A stretch of DNA of 64,000 nucleotides from Gamarada debralockiae (lineage: Eukaryota; Ascomycota; Leotiomycetes; Helotiales; Hyphodiscaceae): positions 62,001 to 126,000 of the forward strand of contig NXFV01000940.1 of assembly GCA_002803225.1 (NCBI GenBank), read 5' to 3'. The notes beneath the pieces are model-generated. The model was not told the DNA's origin and ran no database searches. It saw nothing but the letters and a program-made list of their open reading frames with translations. This document shows, one piece after another, positions 46,670 through 56,423 of the stretch (the stretch's first letter is position 1; each line of letters opens with the position of its first letter). Position numbers and translations under genes: made by a program.

Positions 46670-47110
46670 ACATTGAAAGAGCGCCTCCATCAATCTGCAA
46701 CCCGATCCCGGTAATCCATGTATTATCGTCTGAAGCTAAAACAGAACCGCTTTTGCAAATCTCCTCTGGCAAAGGAGGCAAAAAGGGAGTTTCAGTGACT
46801 AGTGTTTTTATAAGCTTTTGTAAACAACTTACATATGGAACTATTATATGAGACTAAGAGCTTTCAGGGTAGACTTACTACCTGGGCAGACAGCGTTTAC
46901 ATGAACGCGGTAGGGCGCGCAGTCTTGTGCAGCTGCTTTTGTCAAACCCATGACCGCATGTTTAGGTGAACAGTAACCAGCTATGCCGCTCATTCCTACT
47001 AAACCATGCACACTTGCTGTGTTTTCAATCCAGCCTCTGTCCCCAGACGCCGATGGTTCTTGCTTTATCATCTGCGCTGATGCGTACTTACACCCAAGCA
47101 TTACACCTGT
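46670..47110 (-). pseudogene. Short-chain dehydrogenase C-terminal part, fused to an OYE remnant
   Basis: Reading leftward on the minus strand from the junction near 47110, the protein is GVMLGCKYASAQMIKQE, IENTASVHGLVGMSGIAG, then YCSPKHAVMGLTKAAA (the YxxxK catalytic motif) and YRVHVNAVCPG, followed by a splice-donor-like GTAGTAAGT and, after a gap, LPEEICKSGSVLASDDNTW and GIGLQIDGGALSM with a TGA. This is the classical SDR fold without its N-terminal cofactor-binding half (no TGxxxGxG). The segment between the catalytic region and the C-terminus is shortened. It continues in frame from the OYE piece upstream. Confidence 0.82.
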
Positions 47111-47988
47111 GGCTTCTCGGATCGCCTTTATAATGCGGACAACTATCTCCATGCGTTTGGAAGCTGACCCTCCAAACTCATCGGTTCGTAGGTTGGTTTT
47201 TGAGGACATGAATTGAGCTGTTCGGGCGCGTCAGATGCTATGTTACTTATGGAGGGAGGACTTGAGGGACGTACCAAGAAGATAGCCATGCGCCGCATGG
47301 ATTTTGACGCCATCAAATCCACTATCATAAGCCAGTTTTGCAGCGTCACAAATTGCTTAATGGCAACTTCGACTTCATTAGCGCTCATAGCCCTCGGCGA
47401 ACCGAACAGAATAGCATGTATTACTTTAGCGACGATGCCGAGACCAAAATCAAGCGCAACAGCGGACGGAGCAATCGTCTTCTGGAAGAGTCCTCGACGG
47501 CCTGCTCCAAGTGGTGACTGCCGACCGGGATGATTGATTTGCATGATTACTGGTGAAGGATGGCAGGCTTGTGCATATTCTTCTTAGGCTTTCAGGTAGC
47601 TCGGCTCAGACAGACGAGCCTCGTCAACGCAGGGATCTTGTGGTGATCCTAGGTGGTTGATATCTACGCGGACATTCCCCATTCAAAAGAGTTAGAATCA
47701 TGAATTAGAGTATACTAGTTAGATGGCACCTGTTAGGACCATTCCCCATCCACCTTTTCCCCATTTCGAGTAGGCCTTCTTGCATTTCTCATTAGGAGCA
47801 TGGGACTTATCACACATTCCTTCGGCCGTCGAAGCCTTTGGCAGAAATTCGAATTAGCTAACTTGGACTCTAAAACACAAAGCCTGATAAAATACCCTTT
47901 GAAGTAGGTTGAAGAAATGCACCTTTACTAGACGATTAGGTAGTACAAGCCCACAGGGCAAAGGAACCTCATCTTTGAGCGAAGCCAT
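47111..47988 (-). pseudogene. Old Yellow Enzyme (NADH:flavin oxidoreductase) pseudogene
   Basis: Exon-like blocks on the minus strand read CGLVLPNRLVK (47950), ASTAEGMCDKSHAPNEKCKK, WGKGGWGMVLTG, NVRVDINHLGSPQDPCVDEA, RLSEPSYLKA, a TAA (47584-47586) where the family has Trp, EEYAQACHPSPVIMQINHPG, and RQSPLGAGRRGL, then an intron with normal sites before AQFMSSKTNLRTDEFGG and ataxic end RIIKAIREATG, where it passes into SDR sequence. The acceptor before NVRVD reads GG rather than AG. Old Yellow Enzymes reduce activated alkenes with FMN. The C-terminal half of the barrel is absent. Confidence 0.85.
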
Positions 47989-49209
47989 TTCTTGGATTTG
48001 GGCTTGCGAACGACTAGAAAATCGAGAATTCTGACACGACTTGTTGATTCGGTCGCAATACAAGCGAGGAAAGTTTTAACACCAGAGTTCTGTGGTCTAG
48101 AGAAAAGCCATCGGTTTATTCATAAGAATTACTGCACTGCAGGAAAATTCGTTACAAACCGACAACTAATAACTGTAGTATATTCTTTGATTCTGTTGTG
48201 TGTAAAGTCTGATCAGTAATCATGGATATCGGTGGAACTCCGAAGCGGGTGAATTTGCTCCGCCGGGTGCTTTATTTGACCGTATGCGAGGTTTTTTTGG
48301 CGGTTTGCAGATGCTGTTTAAACGTTATTTTTGACGCCATGATAAGAGCTAGCAGAATAAACTTTAGCGGGGAGGGGGCCGGCTGAGATTGCAATGCAAA
48401 AGCAAATTGTTGTTCCTCGTGTTGTGAGAACAATGGTGGCATGCGTAGAGATAACGTTTCGAGAGGTTGCGCTAGCTTCAAATTGATTTGTCACTTAAGG
48501 TCTTGTATTGTAAATTTGTAGCGGAAATAATGCTGTGGTATAGTGAAGCTTATTAAGATAGATGGATTTCCGCACCTGAAAACGCAGTTCACCCGCTTAG
48601 GGTTAAGGACTCATATTGCAATATACTATCGTCTACAGCTAGCTGCATATTGAAGGTTACTTTGGTTGTATTTCAACAGGGTCACTGTCTTATACAGGAT
48701 CCTCCTCCAGTGTCCTCAATAGCAGCTTGATCAAGCTGATGAGTACTTTTATCTGCGCAGTTGCTGTTGAAATTGCCTTTTCGCTATTCGTCATTTTCTT
48801 TCTCTTCTCTTGAGAGCTTGGTAAAATATTTCACTCATATTAAGTTTAGTTGATTGCCTCAACTCTCACATCTGGCCAAATGTGCAGCCACGTTGGTCGA
48901 CGAGTTCACTAACATGCTACCAAGTTTGTTTCTCGAGTTGAGTATAACGCGGTCCCCGAACATGCCCGTAAGGAGCTCATAAGTGCCGGCATGTCGACTG
49001 ATCCTCTATTACAGCGGCATGGATAATATAGAGAGTCAATTGGAGTGACGGATTATTAATTGATCTGTTTCTTTAAGAATATCCAGCTATTTATAGTAGG
49101 GTGTTTGAATTAAGCTACTGGTCAGTACGATGAGAGAATCGTACCATCTGCACAAAGGGTCTTACAAGATCACAGATATGTCAAGGGAATAAAGCGGTAG
49201 ATCATGACA
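47989..49209. other. Intergenic region, 1.2 kb
   Basis: No gene recognised. Short AT-rich frames only. The remaining 5' end of the OYE remnant could extend a little past 47988. Confidence 0.45.
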
Positions 49210-50480
49210 CTATTCAATCGTGATAGTAAGTTTACCAAAGTGCTTTTGGTCCCACATATATTCATAAGCCCTATAACGAGGTTAGTATTACCTCTTCAGA
49301 GGTGATAGGGACAACGCACTCTTTGGCCTCTTCAAGAGTAAAGACCTTGGCATCAACCACTGGCTTGATCTTGTTTGCTTCTATAGCACGGTTCCTACAC
49401 CCCCGTTAGCAAGCCAAACTCTATTGCCAAGGAAGTATCAACTTACATATCTTCAAATTGGACCCTGCTCGCAACCAAAATCCCCCTTACCGTACACATG
49501 TTCACCAACGTATCCATTAAACTGGGCTGCTTCTTTGCTCCACCTCCGAGGAAGCCAATAACCGAGATAACCCCATCAATCTTAATCGCCTTCAGGCTCT
49601 GGGCCATCGTGGCCGGTCCACCGACTTCCAAAATATGGTTTACCCTTTCCTTTTGGTGTTAATGCCGCAGCTCTCTCTCCCCAGTCCTGGACCTCATTGT
49701 AATCAATAACATAGTCCGCTCCATGCTTCTTAAGAATCTCCGCCTTTGCTGCAGATGACGTTGTAGCAATGACCGTTGCACCAGCAGCTTTTGCAAAGTG
49801 CACGGCGGAAATTGACACTCCGCCTGTACCTTGCGTTAAGACTACATCACCTGGTGCCAATGGCTTAAGTCCATACAACGCATTCCATGCAGTGAGCGCT
49901 GCGCACGAAAGAGTTGCACCCTCCTGCCAATTCAAAGATGGTGGCATATCGACCAAGCCGTCGTTGAATGTTCCATATTGGCGCAGTGTGCCATCGATCA
50001 GTCCCCCAAGGCCAGTCGCCCTGGTTTGATGGTCGAGAGAGCCCCCGAGATGAGCCTGATTGAAAAGGGTAACGACTTTCGCACCGGGCTTAAAGCGTGT
50101 TACTTTGGGGCCGACCGCTACCACTTCGCCAGCTCCGTCGGAGCATGGGACGACGCCTTTCTTTTGTGGGAAGGGTAATTACCTGGGCGGTTTCAGACTT
50201 GGGGGTTAAGTAAATGGTAGATGGCTGAGTAGTGATGGGGGATTCGCAGAAGAAAGAGTGGAGCAGAAGGGATTATCTAGAGGGAAAGAAAGCTAAGCAT
50301 TTACATACCCTTGGGAATGATCAAATCACGGTAGTTCAACGAAGCGGCATAGAACCGAACCAGAACTTCGTTGTCAGATATTTCGGGGAGGGGAGCTTCT
50401 TTGCTAAATTTTAAACTGTCGAATCCGGCCTGACCTTCAATGGTCCACGTCTTAGTGGTTTTGGGAATTGAGGCAGACAT
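49210..50480 (-). pseudogene. MDR-type alcohol dehydrogenase/quinone reductase with two frameshifts
   Basis: Exons: 50480-50309, 50182 to 49447, 49394-49320, 49270-49210, with introns of 126, 52 and 49 nt that all have usable splice sites. The protein begins MSASIPKTTKTWTIEGQAGF, has the GroES-like core (LVRFYAASLNYRDLIIPKG, VVPCSDGAGEVVAVGPKV) and the Rossmann part (VLTQGTGGVSISAVHFAKAA, VIDYNEVQDWG, HILEVGGPATMAQSLKAI) and ends YEYMWDQKHFGKLTI. It lacks the Cys/His of zinc-dependent members, as quinone-reductase-like MDRs do. One base is missing near 50172 (TACCC/TTCCC) and one extra near 49648 (GGAAAGGG). Both lie in homopolymer-like runs, so the gene may be real and the assembly wrong. 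Confidence 0.75.
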
Positions 50481-51539
50481 TGTGCTAGCTGAAGGAATGC
50501 AAAGGGGGGTTTAAATTGGCAATTGAGAACAATATGAAGAGGAGAGAAAAGAAGGTTAAGGAAAACTTGAGATTATAACTCTATTAACTCTACCCCATCA
50601 CCAGAGGGCGAATGGTGGCATGCCCTAGTCTCATCGGAGAACACACGTCAATGTATTCTGAACCCTGGTGAACTCCCAGGTGATGCTGAATAATTGATAT
50701 CGATTGGCGGGAATATTGATGCTAGCGGGTGGAGCGAGACACTGATTCATGACGCTGCAGGGAAGGGAAATACATAGCAGGCACAGCTGCACCTGGGGAA
50801 GCAGCCAAGAGGGATCAAATCAAATCAAATTAGACGCCGACTAACATTACTTTGCACTAAGCTAACAAGCATTGGAGGTTGGATGAGACAAGATAGGATT
50901 AGTCAACATACCCTCGAAAGGTCATTGAGCTACACATAGTAACTTTCGGCCGCTGTGTAATTACTATACCGGTTTCCACTGAACGGAATGTACCGGCAGC
51001 CCGAATTTCCATCAATAGCTAGAATGCTTATATCCATTGGAGTGACATTGCTATGAGGAATCTGGTGAACGTACAATAATAGTAGTGTGTTACGTGCGTG
51101 CAATTTAATAGAAGAGGAATAGCAAAGGGTAGTCGTAACTTTTCATTAACCTAAGGGGATACTAGTTGTCAAGTGCCTTGAAATTTAGCAATAGCAATCC
51201 GATATAATAGTGTGGACCTCACGCATGACCCTCTACCCGAAATGTTCCATTTGCCAGGACGATGGTCATAGTTAGTAATGTGATAATTTCTGTGGCGTAG
51301 TCTACAGATTAGGTTCGCGGACTTTCATTCTGCTTAGGGCAAAGCCTTGAGAGTACTGATAGCAGGAAATTTTCGTAGCTTTAGGATACAGACTGAGAAG
51401 TCTATAAAGAGTTCCGCCGCCTCTAACACCATTAATCTGCCATCATCATCCTACCATCATCTCTTACCATTATCATTCTACCACCATCATTCTACCATCA
51501 TCATCCTACCACCGTCAGCTCGTTTCTATCGCATCCAAA
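50481..51539. other. Intergenic region with a CTACCATCATCAT-type tandem repeat
   Basis: Divergent promoters of the MDR gene and of the SnoaL-like gene would lie here. Includes ATCAA repeats near 50815 and a degenerate CCATCATCAT array at 51437-51520. No coding region is recognised. Confidence 0.5.
51437..51520 (+). repeat. Degenerate short tandem repeat
   Basis: About six imperfect copies of a 13-14 nt unit of the form CTACCATCATCAT, ending 20 bp before the start of the SnoaL-like N-terminal piece, so it would fall in that gene's leader. Confidence 0.75.
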
Positions 51540-51745
51540 ATGCGCATGCTCAACTATGCTTTCCTGACCGGCGCATTGGCAGTCCTCGGGAGTGCTCCTG
51601 CCTGCGCTGAGACTACCAGATTCGGATCAACATACTGCCCCCCTCGTCCCGCCTTCCCTGGCTCCAAAAAGATATTTTCGAAGATTTCGTCAAGAAGTTC
51701 TACATCGAAAAGGACACCAGCCCCTGCCTCATAATAGCCGCATGC
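51540..51745 (+). pseudogene. SnoaL-like secreted protein, N-terminal half
   Basis: ATG 51540 opens a signal peptide (MRMLNYAFLTGALAVLGSA) followed by a Cys and the first SnoaL-like/NTF2-like helix. That helix, QKDIFEDFVKKFYIEKDTS (about 51663-51720), is read in a different frame from the signal peptide, so one frameshift lies between them. After about 51725-51745 the similarity stops. The remaining part of the domain lies just downstream on the opposite strand. Confidence 0.75.
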
Positions 51746-51944
51746 CTTTTTTAGACTTCATCCTGACCCTTGACGGTTCATCCCTATTACAAGATATAAA
51801 GACAATAAAAGATCTCTTAAACATTTTTGCAAAACAATCCATAATCCATGTCCTGATTTTCATATGTGCCAGTGATCCAATATCTTCCTTCAAAGAAAAA
51901 AAAAGCAAAGATGCCCATGCATTATCCGAGCTATCAAAACAGGG

Positions 51945-52250
51945 CTAGCGGGTTCGTAGCGTTTAGCAGGGAGCTGTGTAGCCACATCCCAATGCTCAAC
52001 AATGCAGGTTCCCTCGAACCTAAAAATATCTACAAGAGCAGTAACCGGCTCGCCTGGGATCGTCATCTTGGTGTGGGCCCAGCCGATATTGTTGTCGAAT
52101 CCTTCATGTACAACTGTGAAGTTTGCAATTTGGAATATGGGCCCAACGTATTCAATAGCGTTTTGACGTCCGCTGAGAGCGTATGGGTTGTGTTGGATAT
52201 ATTGCTCCGACATGTGATCAAGTATCGCAGCTGCGGTGGACTAACCTTAA
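51945..52250 (-). pseudogene. SnoaL-like protein, C-terminal half, inverted
   Basis: On the minus strand the frame from about 52245 reads AILDHMSEQYIQHNPYALSG, then RQNAIEYVGPIFQIANFTV, EGFDNNIGWAHTKMTI and GTCIVEHWDVATQLPAKRY, the rest of a SnoaL-like polyketide-cyclase-fold domain (YIQHNP and the EHWD motif are typical). It has no start or signal sequence of its own. Turning the 51745-52250 segment round would place it directly after the N-terminal half, so the two pieces are one gene broken by an inversion. Confidence 0.8.
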
Positions 52251-53568
52251 GTTTAAGACTATCACTAGATCTTATATTTAGACGTACGATTTTTAAGGAG
52301 ATTCATCATTTATAACATTCTGTATTTAGTATTTAATTAATTATGCTAAGTAATATATGTATTTTTATATATTATTAATATTTTAAGTATTTGGTAATTT
52401 TTAATTTATTAAATACCTCTTTTTATCCTTTAATTATAATTAAAGCCCATATATAGGCCATAGAATTAAATAAATTATCCATTTTTATTTTAATAATAAA
52501 TTAGAAATCAAAGGATATTAAGATTAATAGCTTTAAAAAGGTAAAAGAAAATAATAATTTAAAAGAAGAAATCTTTCCTATTTTATAATTATCTTTAAAA
52601 AAGAAGACATAAAGGATTATATGTGTGACGGCCCTGGCTGTAACAGCTACAGGTAGCTGGAGGGCAGTAGGAAGGATTACAGTATATCAGAGAAGTAGCA
52701 ATAGGGGAAGGGAGACAATAGTGATTGTATTCGTAGTGGTTGAAAAGAGGTTCTGTAGTACTAGTGCGCTTGTAAATTATAAAACTCAAGCTTGCCTTCC
52801 CAAAGTAGGGTCAATAGGCCTTATTTATCCTTCACTCCTGGCTCCTGTCTTCACATGCCAGCTGTACTAGCTGCTGACTCTGCAACTGACTGTACACCAC
52901 CAGGGGGTGACAAGTCTCGTGAGACAGCCGAAAATTAGCCAATCGTAAATAACCTGGACTGGTTTGGCGGGAGTTGGCACTTTGGCGCGTCTCTGAGCAC
53001 GGTCGAGAGATACAGCGAAAATCAATCCACAACCAGGCCAGAACCGATGATCAACCCCTGCAAACAGATCTTGTCGAATGAAATATTCTTTCTTATCATC
53101 TCTGAGCCCTAACCCTTTTTCCTCCCTCGACTACCTCACCTCTAGGTAGCATGTTCTATCCAAGTCGGCACTAAGCAGCGATGACAAACTAGGCAGAAAA
53201 TGCAGCGAGAAAATAATTTAAATGATAATAACCGTTGACTTCAACGGCCTGGAGAGACCTCTCAACCCCAAGACGTGAAGCTTTCGGCCGCTCTGTGCTG
53301 CAAGTGCAAACATAAGTCTGCAGATACCAGGAGTTGAATGATAAAGACCTTAAACAGGATCCCGTATGGCGCCAGGGGGTCTTGTCGATAGCAAGTAGCA
53401 CTTGTTGGAGACGGTAAAGGCTATATCCCTCTGCTGTTGACAAGCATCCGCGGCGAGTCTAGCACTTCTCGAACCCACCAACTCAAGTAGTTCACTCCTA
53501 TACAATCCCCCGCCCCTCTAGATCTTGAACTCTGCATCGCGTTTCAGCGACAGCCTTAGCTCACTGGA
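52251..53568. other. AT-rich tract and possible LTR remnant
   Basis: 52316-52620 is extremely A+T-rich, with essentially no C or G runs, as left by RIP on an old transposon. An abrupt change at about 52622 to TGTGACGGCCCTGG could be the start of a decayed LTR, but I found no matching end or target duplication. 52860-53568 has no gene I can support and includes the 3' flank of the next gene. Confidence 0.5.
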
Positions 53569-55400
53569 CTAGTACCCTGGCCACGAATCAACGCTCTTGA
53601 TGAGCATGTCGGGTTCGCCAGGAGGTACTTGGACCATGAGTGTCTGCCTGCTACACGCGCTCCCAGGTAACTCCGCGTTGACATCTCCGCCACCAATCTC
53701 GTGCACCATGCCATTATATACCTCATGTACATGTTCATCTCTTGCCTCAGTTTCGTCCACTTTCTCAACAACAGGACTTTCCACCATCATCCTCTTCTCC
53801 TTGCGTCCCTTCCAACGGAAATATACGCCAGCGATTACAGATAAACAGAACAGCATAATCGCAACCGCAATACCGGCGATCGCACCTCGGCTGACATGCG
53901 AGTGCCGCCCGGACCCAGGACGGATGTTTGGGGGAATAGGGACGAGCTTCTGCTGTGCATTCGCGTGGAACACTCGCTGGGAAATCGAGAAGTTGGAGCG
54001 CTCGTAATCGACGACGAGATACCTATTCCCATCAGCTTCATCCTCTTCTCGCCCTCTCACCATTTCCCCTAACTCAAAAGAAGAGAACTCACGCTTCCTG
54101 CAAAAAAGTTCTCCCAATCACATACTGTGTCTCGTTCTCCGCCCTTCGAACAGGGAAGTAATTTGTTGCGTTCGGGTAGATGGGATAGTTGACTTGCAGA
54201 TCGAACGCTGCGTACGGGAAGACGATATTCGTTGTTGCGCCGCCGTAGGTCGTGTTTCCGAGCTTGAAGGTCAGGGTCGGGTTGAGAGAGAGGAGTTGGG
54301 AGTGGATGGTGTCGTTTACGAGGTAGCGGCCAGTTGCGTTATCTATTTGGAGGCCTGAGAGTATTGATGATCAGTCAGTAGTTTAAGCAGGGGCCACTGT
54401 GGAAGTGAGGTGGGAGGAAAGCCAAGTGGCATCTCACCAAAAGCGCTCGCAAATAAATCGCACGCCGGACTAGGAAGCCATATCTCCGGCACCGTCGAAT
54501 CAATAATTGTTGTAATCCCTTCCGGCAAAAGTGAGACCTCTCCAACGAGCGTATCTTGCGCCCCAATCGCTTGTAGCGCCACGCCCAGACTAAACGATAA
54601 ATCCATATTGAACTGCACACCCTCGGGGTCTCTCTTGGCAAGGTCATAGATCGCAGCATCGTAGCCTCCTAGAATTAGACTTGCTTCTCCAGAACTGTTG
54701 TAAGAGGCTCCCGCTGTGTAGCTGTAGGAGAGACTGGGTATTATGCTCTGATTATGGAGAGACCACATGTAGCTTGGTTGTGGATCGTTGAAATCTGAGA
54801 AGTTTGTGGGCTTGGGGCCGAGGCCGAAGATGCCTAGCATGAAGTCTTTGGCTGCAATTCCTTTGATATTGTCAGTAATTAGTTTGGCATCGGAGGAGGT
54901 GATGGAGGGTTGGAGGGAGTGGTACCAGCTACGATCTGATGCTCCAAGGTAGGACCTCCACTGTTTTGGATCTCAAGACCCACGGTATCGAAGCCGTACC
55001 TACCATTCCCAGTGTAGTTCACAAGATTATCCTCTAAAGCCAGTTCATAAAGATTGATATACTCCCAAGTGGAGGACTAGTCACACATCAGCACTCCAAG
55101 CCTTCGAGGTGAAGTCAGGTGACATGCCTTGTTGGTCAAGAAGCCATTGCTCGGCGCATTGTCAAAGGGTTGAGCTCCACGTAGTGAACCGCAGTTCAAA
55201 GGATCTACGTCAGTGCAGCCTTCTGCTAGCGGAACCCATGTCTCTTCGCTAGCTGTCGAGGGAAGCACTCGAAAGGTTTGAGCGGGAGTTCCGACTCGGA
55301 CGATGAAGGTGCCCCAGGAGCCATCGTTGCCCTCGAATATCTCGCTGGGAGAGAAGCTGAATGGCGAGGGAGTCGCTGCTTTTCTCTTCCAAAGCCTCAT
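53569..55400 (-). CDS. Membrane-anchored pepsin-like protein, catalytically degenerate (second copy)
   Basis: Five exons: 55400-55128, 55076-54926, 54860-54438, 54354-54093, 54022-53569; 520 aa. The first intron is GC-AG (GCATGT...CTAG, 51 nt); the others are GT-AG. It follows the paralogue at 2.8-5.5 kb: GNDGSWGTFIVRVGTPAQTF, SLILGGYDAAIY, IIDSTVPEIWLP, YVIGRTFLQEAYL, a transmembrane helix (GAIAGIAVAIMLFCLSVIAG) and a tail of about 110 residues rich in Glu and Val. The first catalytic Asp is replaced (PSTASEETWV) and the second motif is DST. The start chosen (MRLWKRKAATPSPF) lacks a signal peptide, so an upstream exon may be missing from this model. Confidence 0.8.
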
Positions 55401-56423
55401 CCTGACATACTAGTACTCTCATGAGATGAAGATAGTAAGTAGACGATATCTAGTAGAGTGTTCTTAAGCTTTAGCTCTCTTTCAACTTTGAGAGCCTTGT
55501 GAAGGGCAAGATAGTAAAGCAAGCAAAAGCGATCGGTGAGCGCTTGTGACGGTTGGCATTCGCAAGCCATCCAGCCTTTGGAAATCCTTGTTCAATAAAT
55601 GGGGGCCAAGAATCCTACGGATGGTTTAGACACCAGAGCCTTGCGTGTAATTGGCTTATCAGATTTTCGTTAAGTCCAGGGGGGCTCGCTAAGCCTGCAC
55701 ACCCGAAGAACCTGGGGAAGTGGGCCGTGATGGCGTTCAGGAATAGAATCGTTCAACGTTCTTCACCAATTAGACCCCAGCGCCGAATCATCAGCTGAGC
55801 TTGATCAATTTTGGATCCACCCCAGAATTCTCTATTGGCTTTTCCCGAATTTTGAGGCTGGAAACATTTCGGCGTGTTCCATTTTAACTGGCGTTGAGTC
55901 TCCGAGGCGCCGTTTATGGTTGGCTGATTATCATTTATCCCTCTGCCCGCTGCATGCACTTTGCCTCCACAAAGATAATATTAGATTCCTGCAGCAGGCT
56001 GCCCGATGAAGCCGGGCTTTGCAGACTCCTTATTGACTCCATATTTGAGCCTCAAATACAAACGCTGAGCACACAGCTCGTCTTCCATCAGTGATTGGTA
56101 GACGGTGAACCAGAGAATAGGCACTCCGCTGCGACTTCACACCATGGGAGCCTTGCAAGGCTCAGCGCAGCCATAACTTCAGTGGAATGATCTCTAAGAT
56201 CCTTTCTAACTGCAGTTAAATAATTGATCAGGAGGGGTAGGCTGAGGTTTGAAATCCTCCGCTCAAATGACTAGGGCTCGGAGCCTTTCTCCACCAAATT
56301 ATTCAACGTTCATCCGGAGATTTGGATGACGTCAATAACTTCATGACCGCAGCTTTCAGTCTTTATTTCTTCTAGAGAGTAAAGAGCATCTCTAAGCTTG
56401 CTCATAGGGTGGTTGAGAGAAAT
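55401..56423. other. Intergenic region between divergent genes
   Basis: Shared upstream region of the degenerate protease-like gene (minus) and the wall-protein gene (plus). Nothing coding recognised. A missing first exon of the minus-strand gene could lie here, but I found no clear signal-peptide exon. Confidence 0.45.

Noticed and set aside
52622..53130. Solo LTR beginning TGTGACGGCC
   Set aside because: The start resembles fungal LTR ends, but no matching terminus, partner LTR or target duplication was found, so it is only mentioned with the AT-rich tract.
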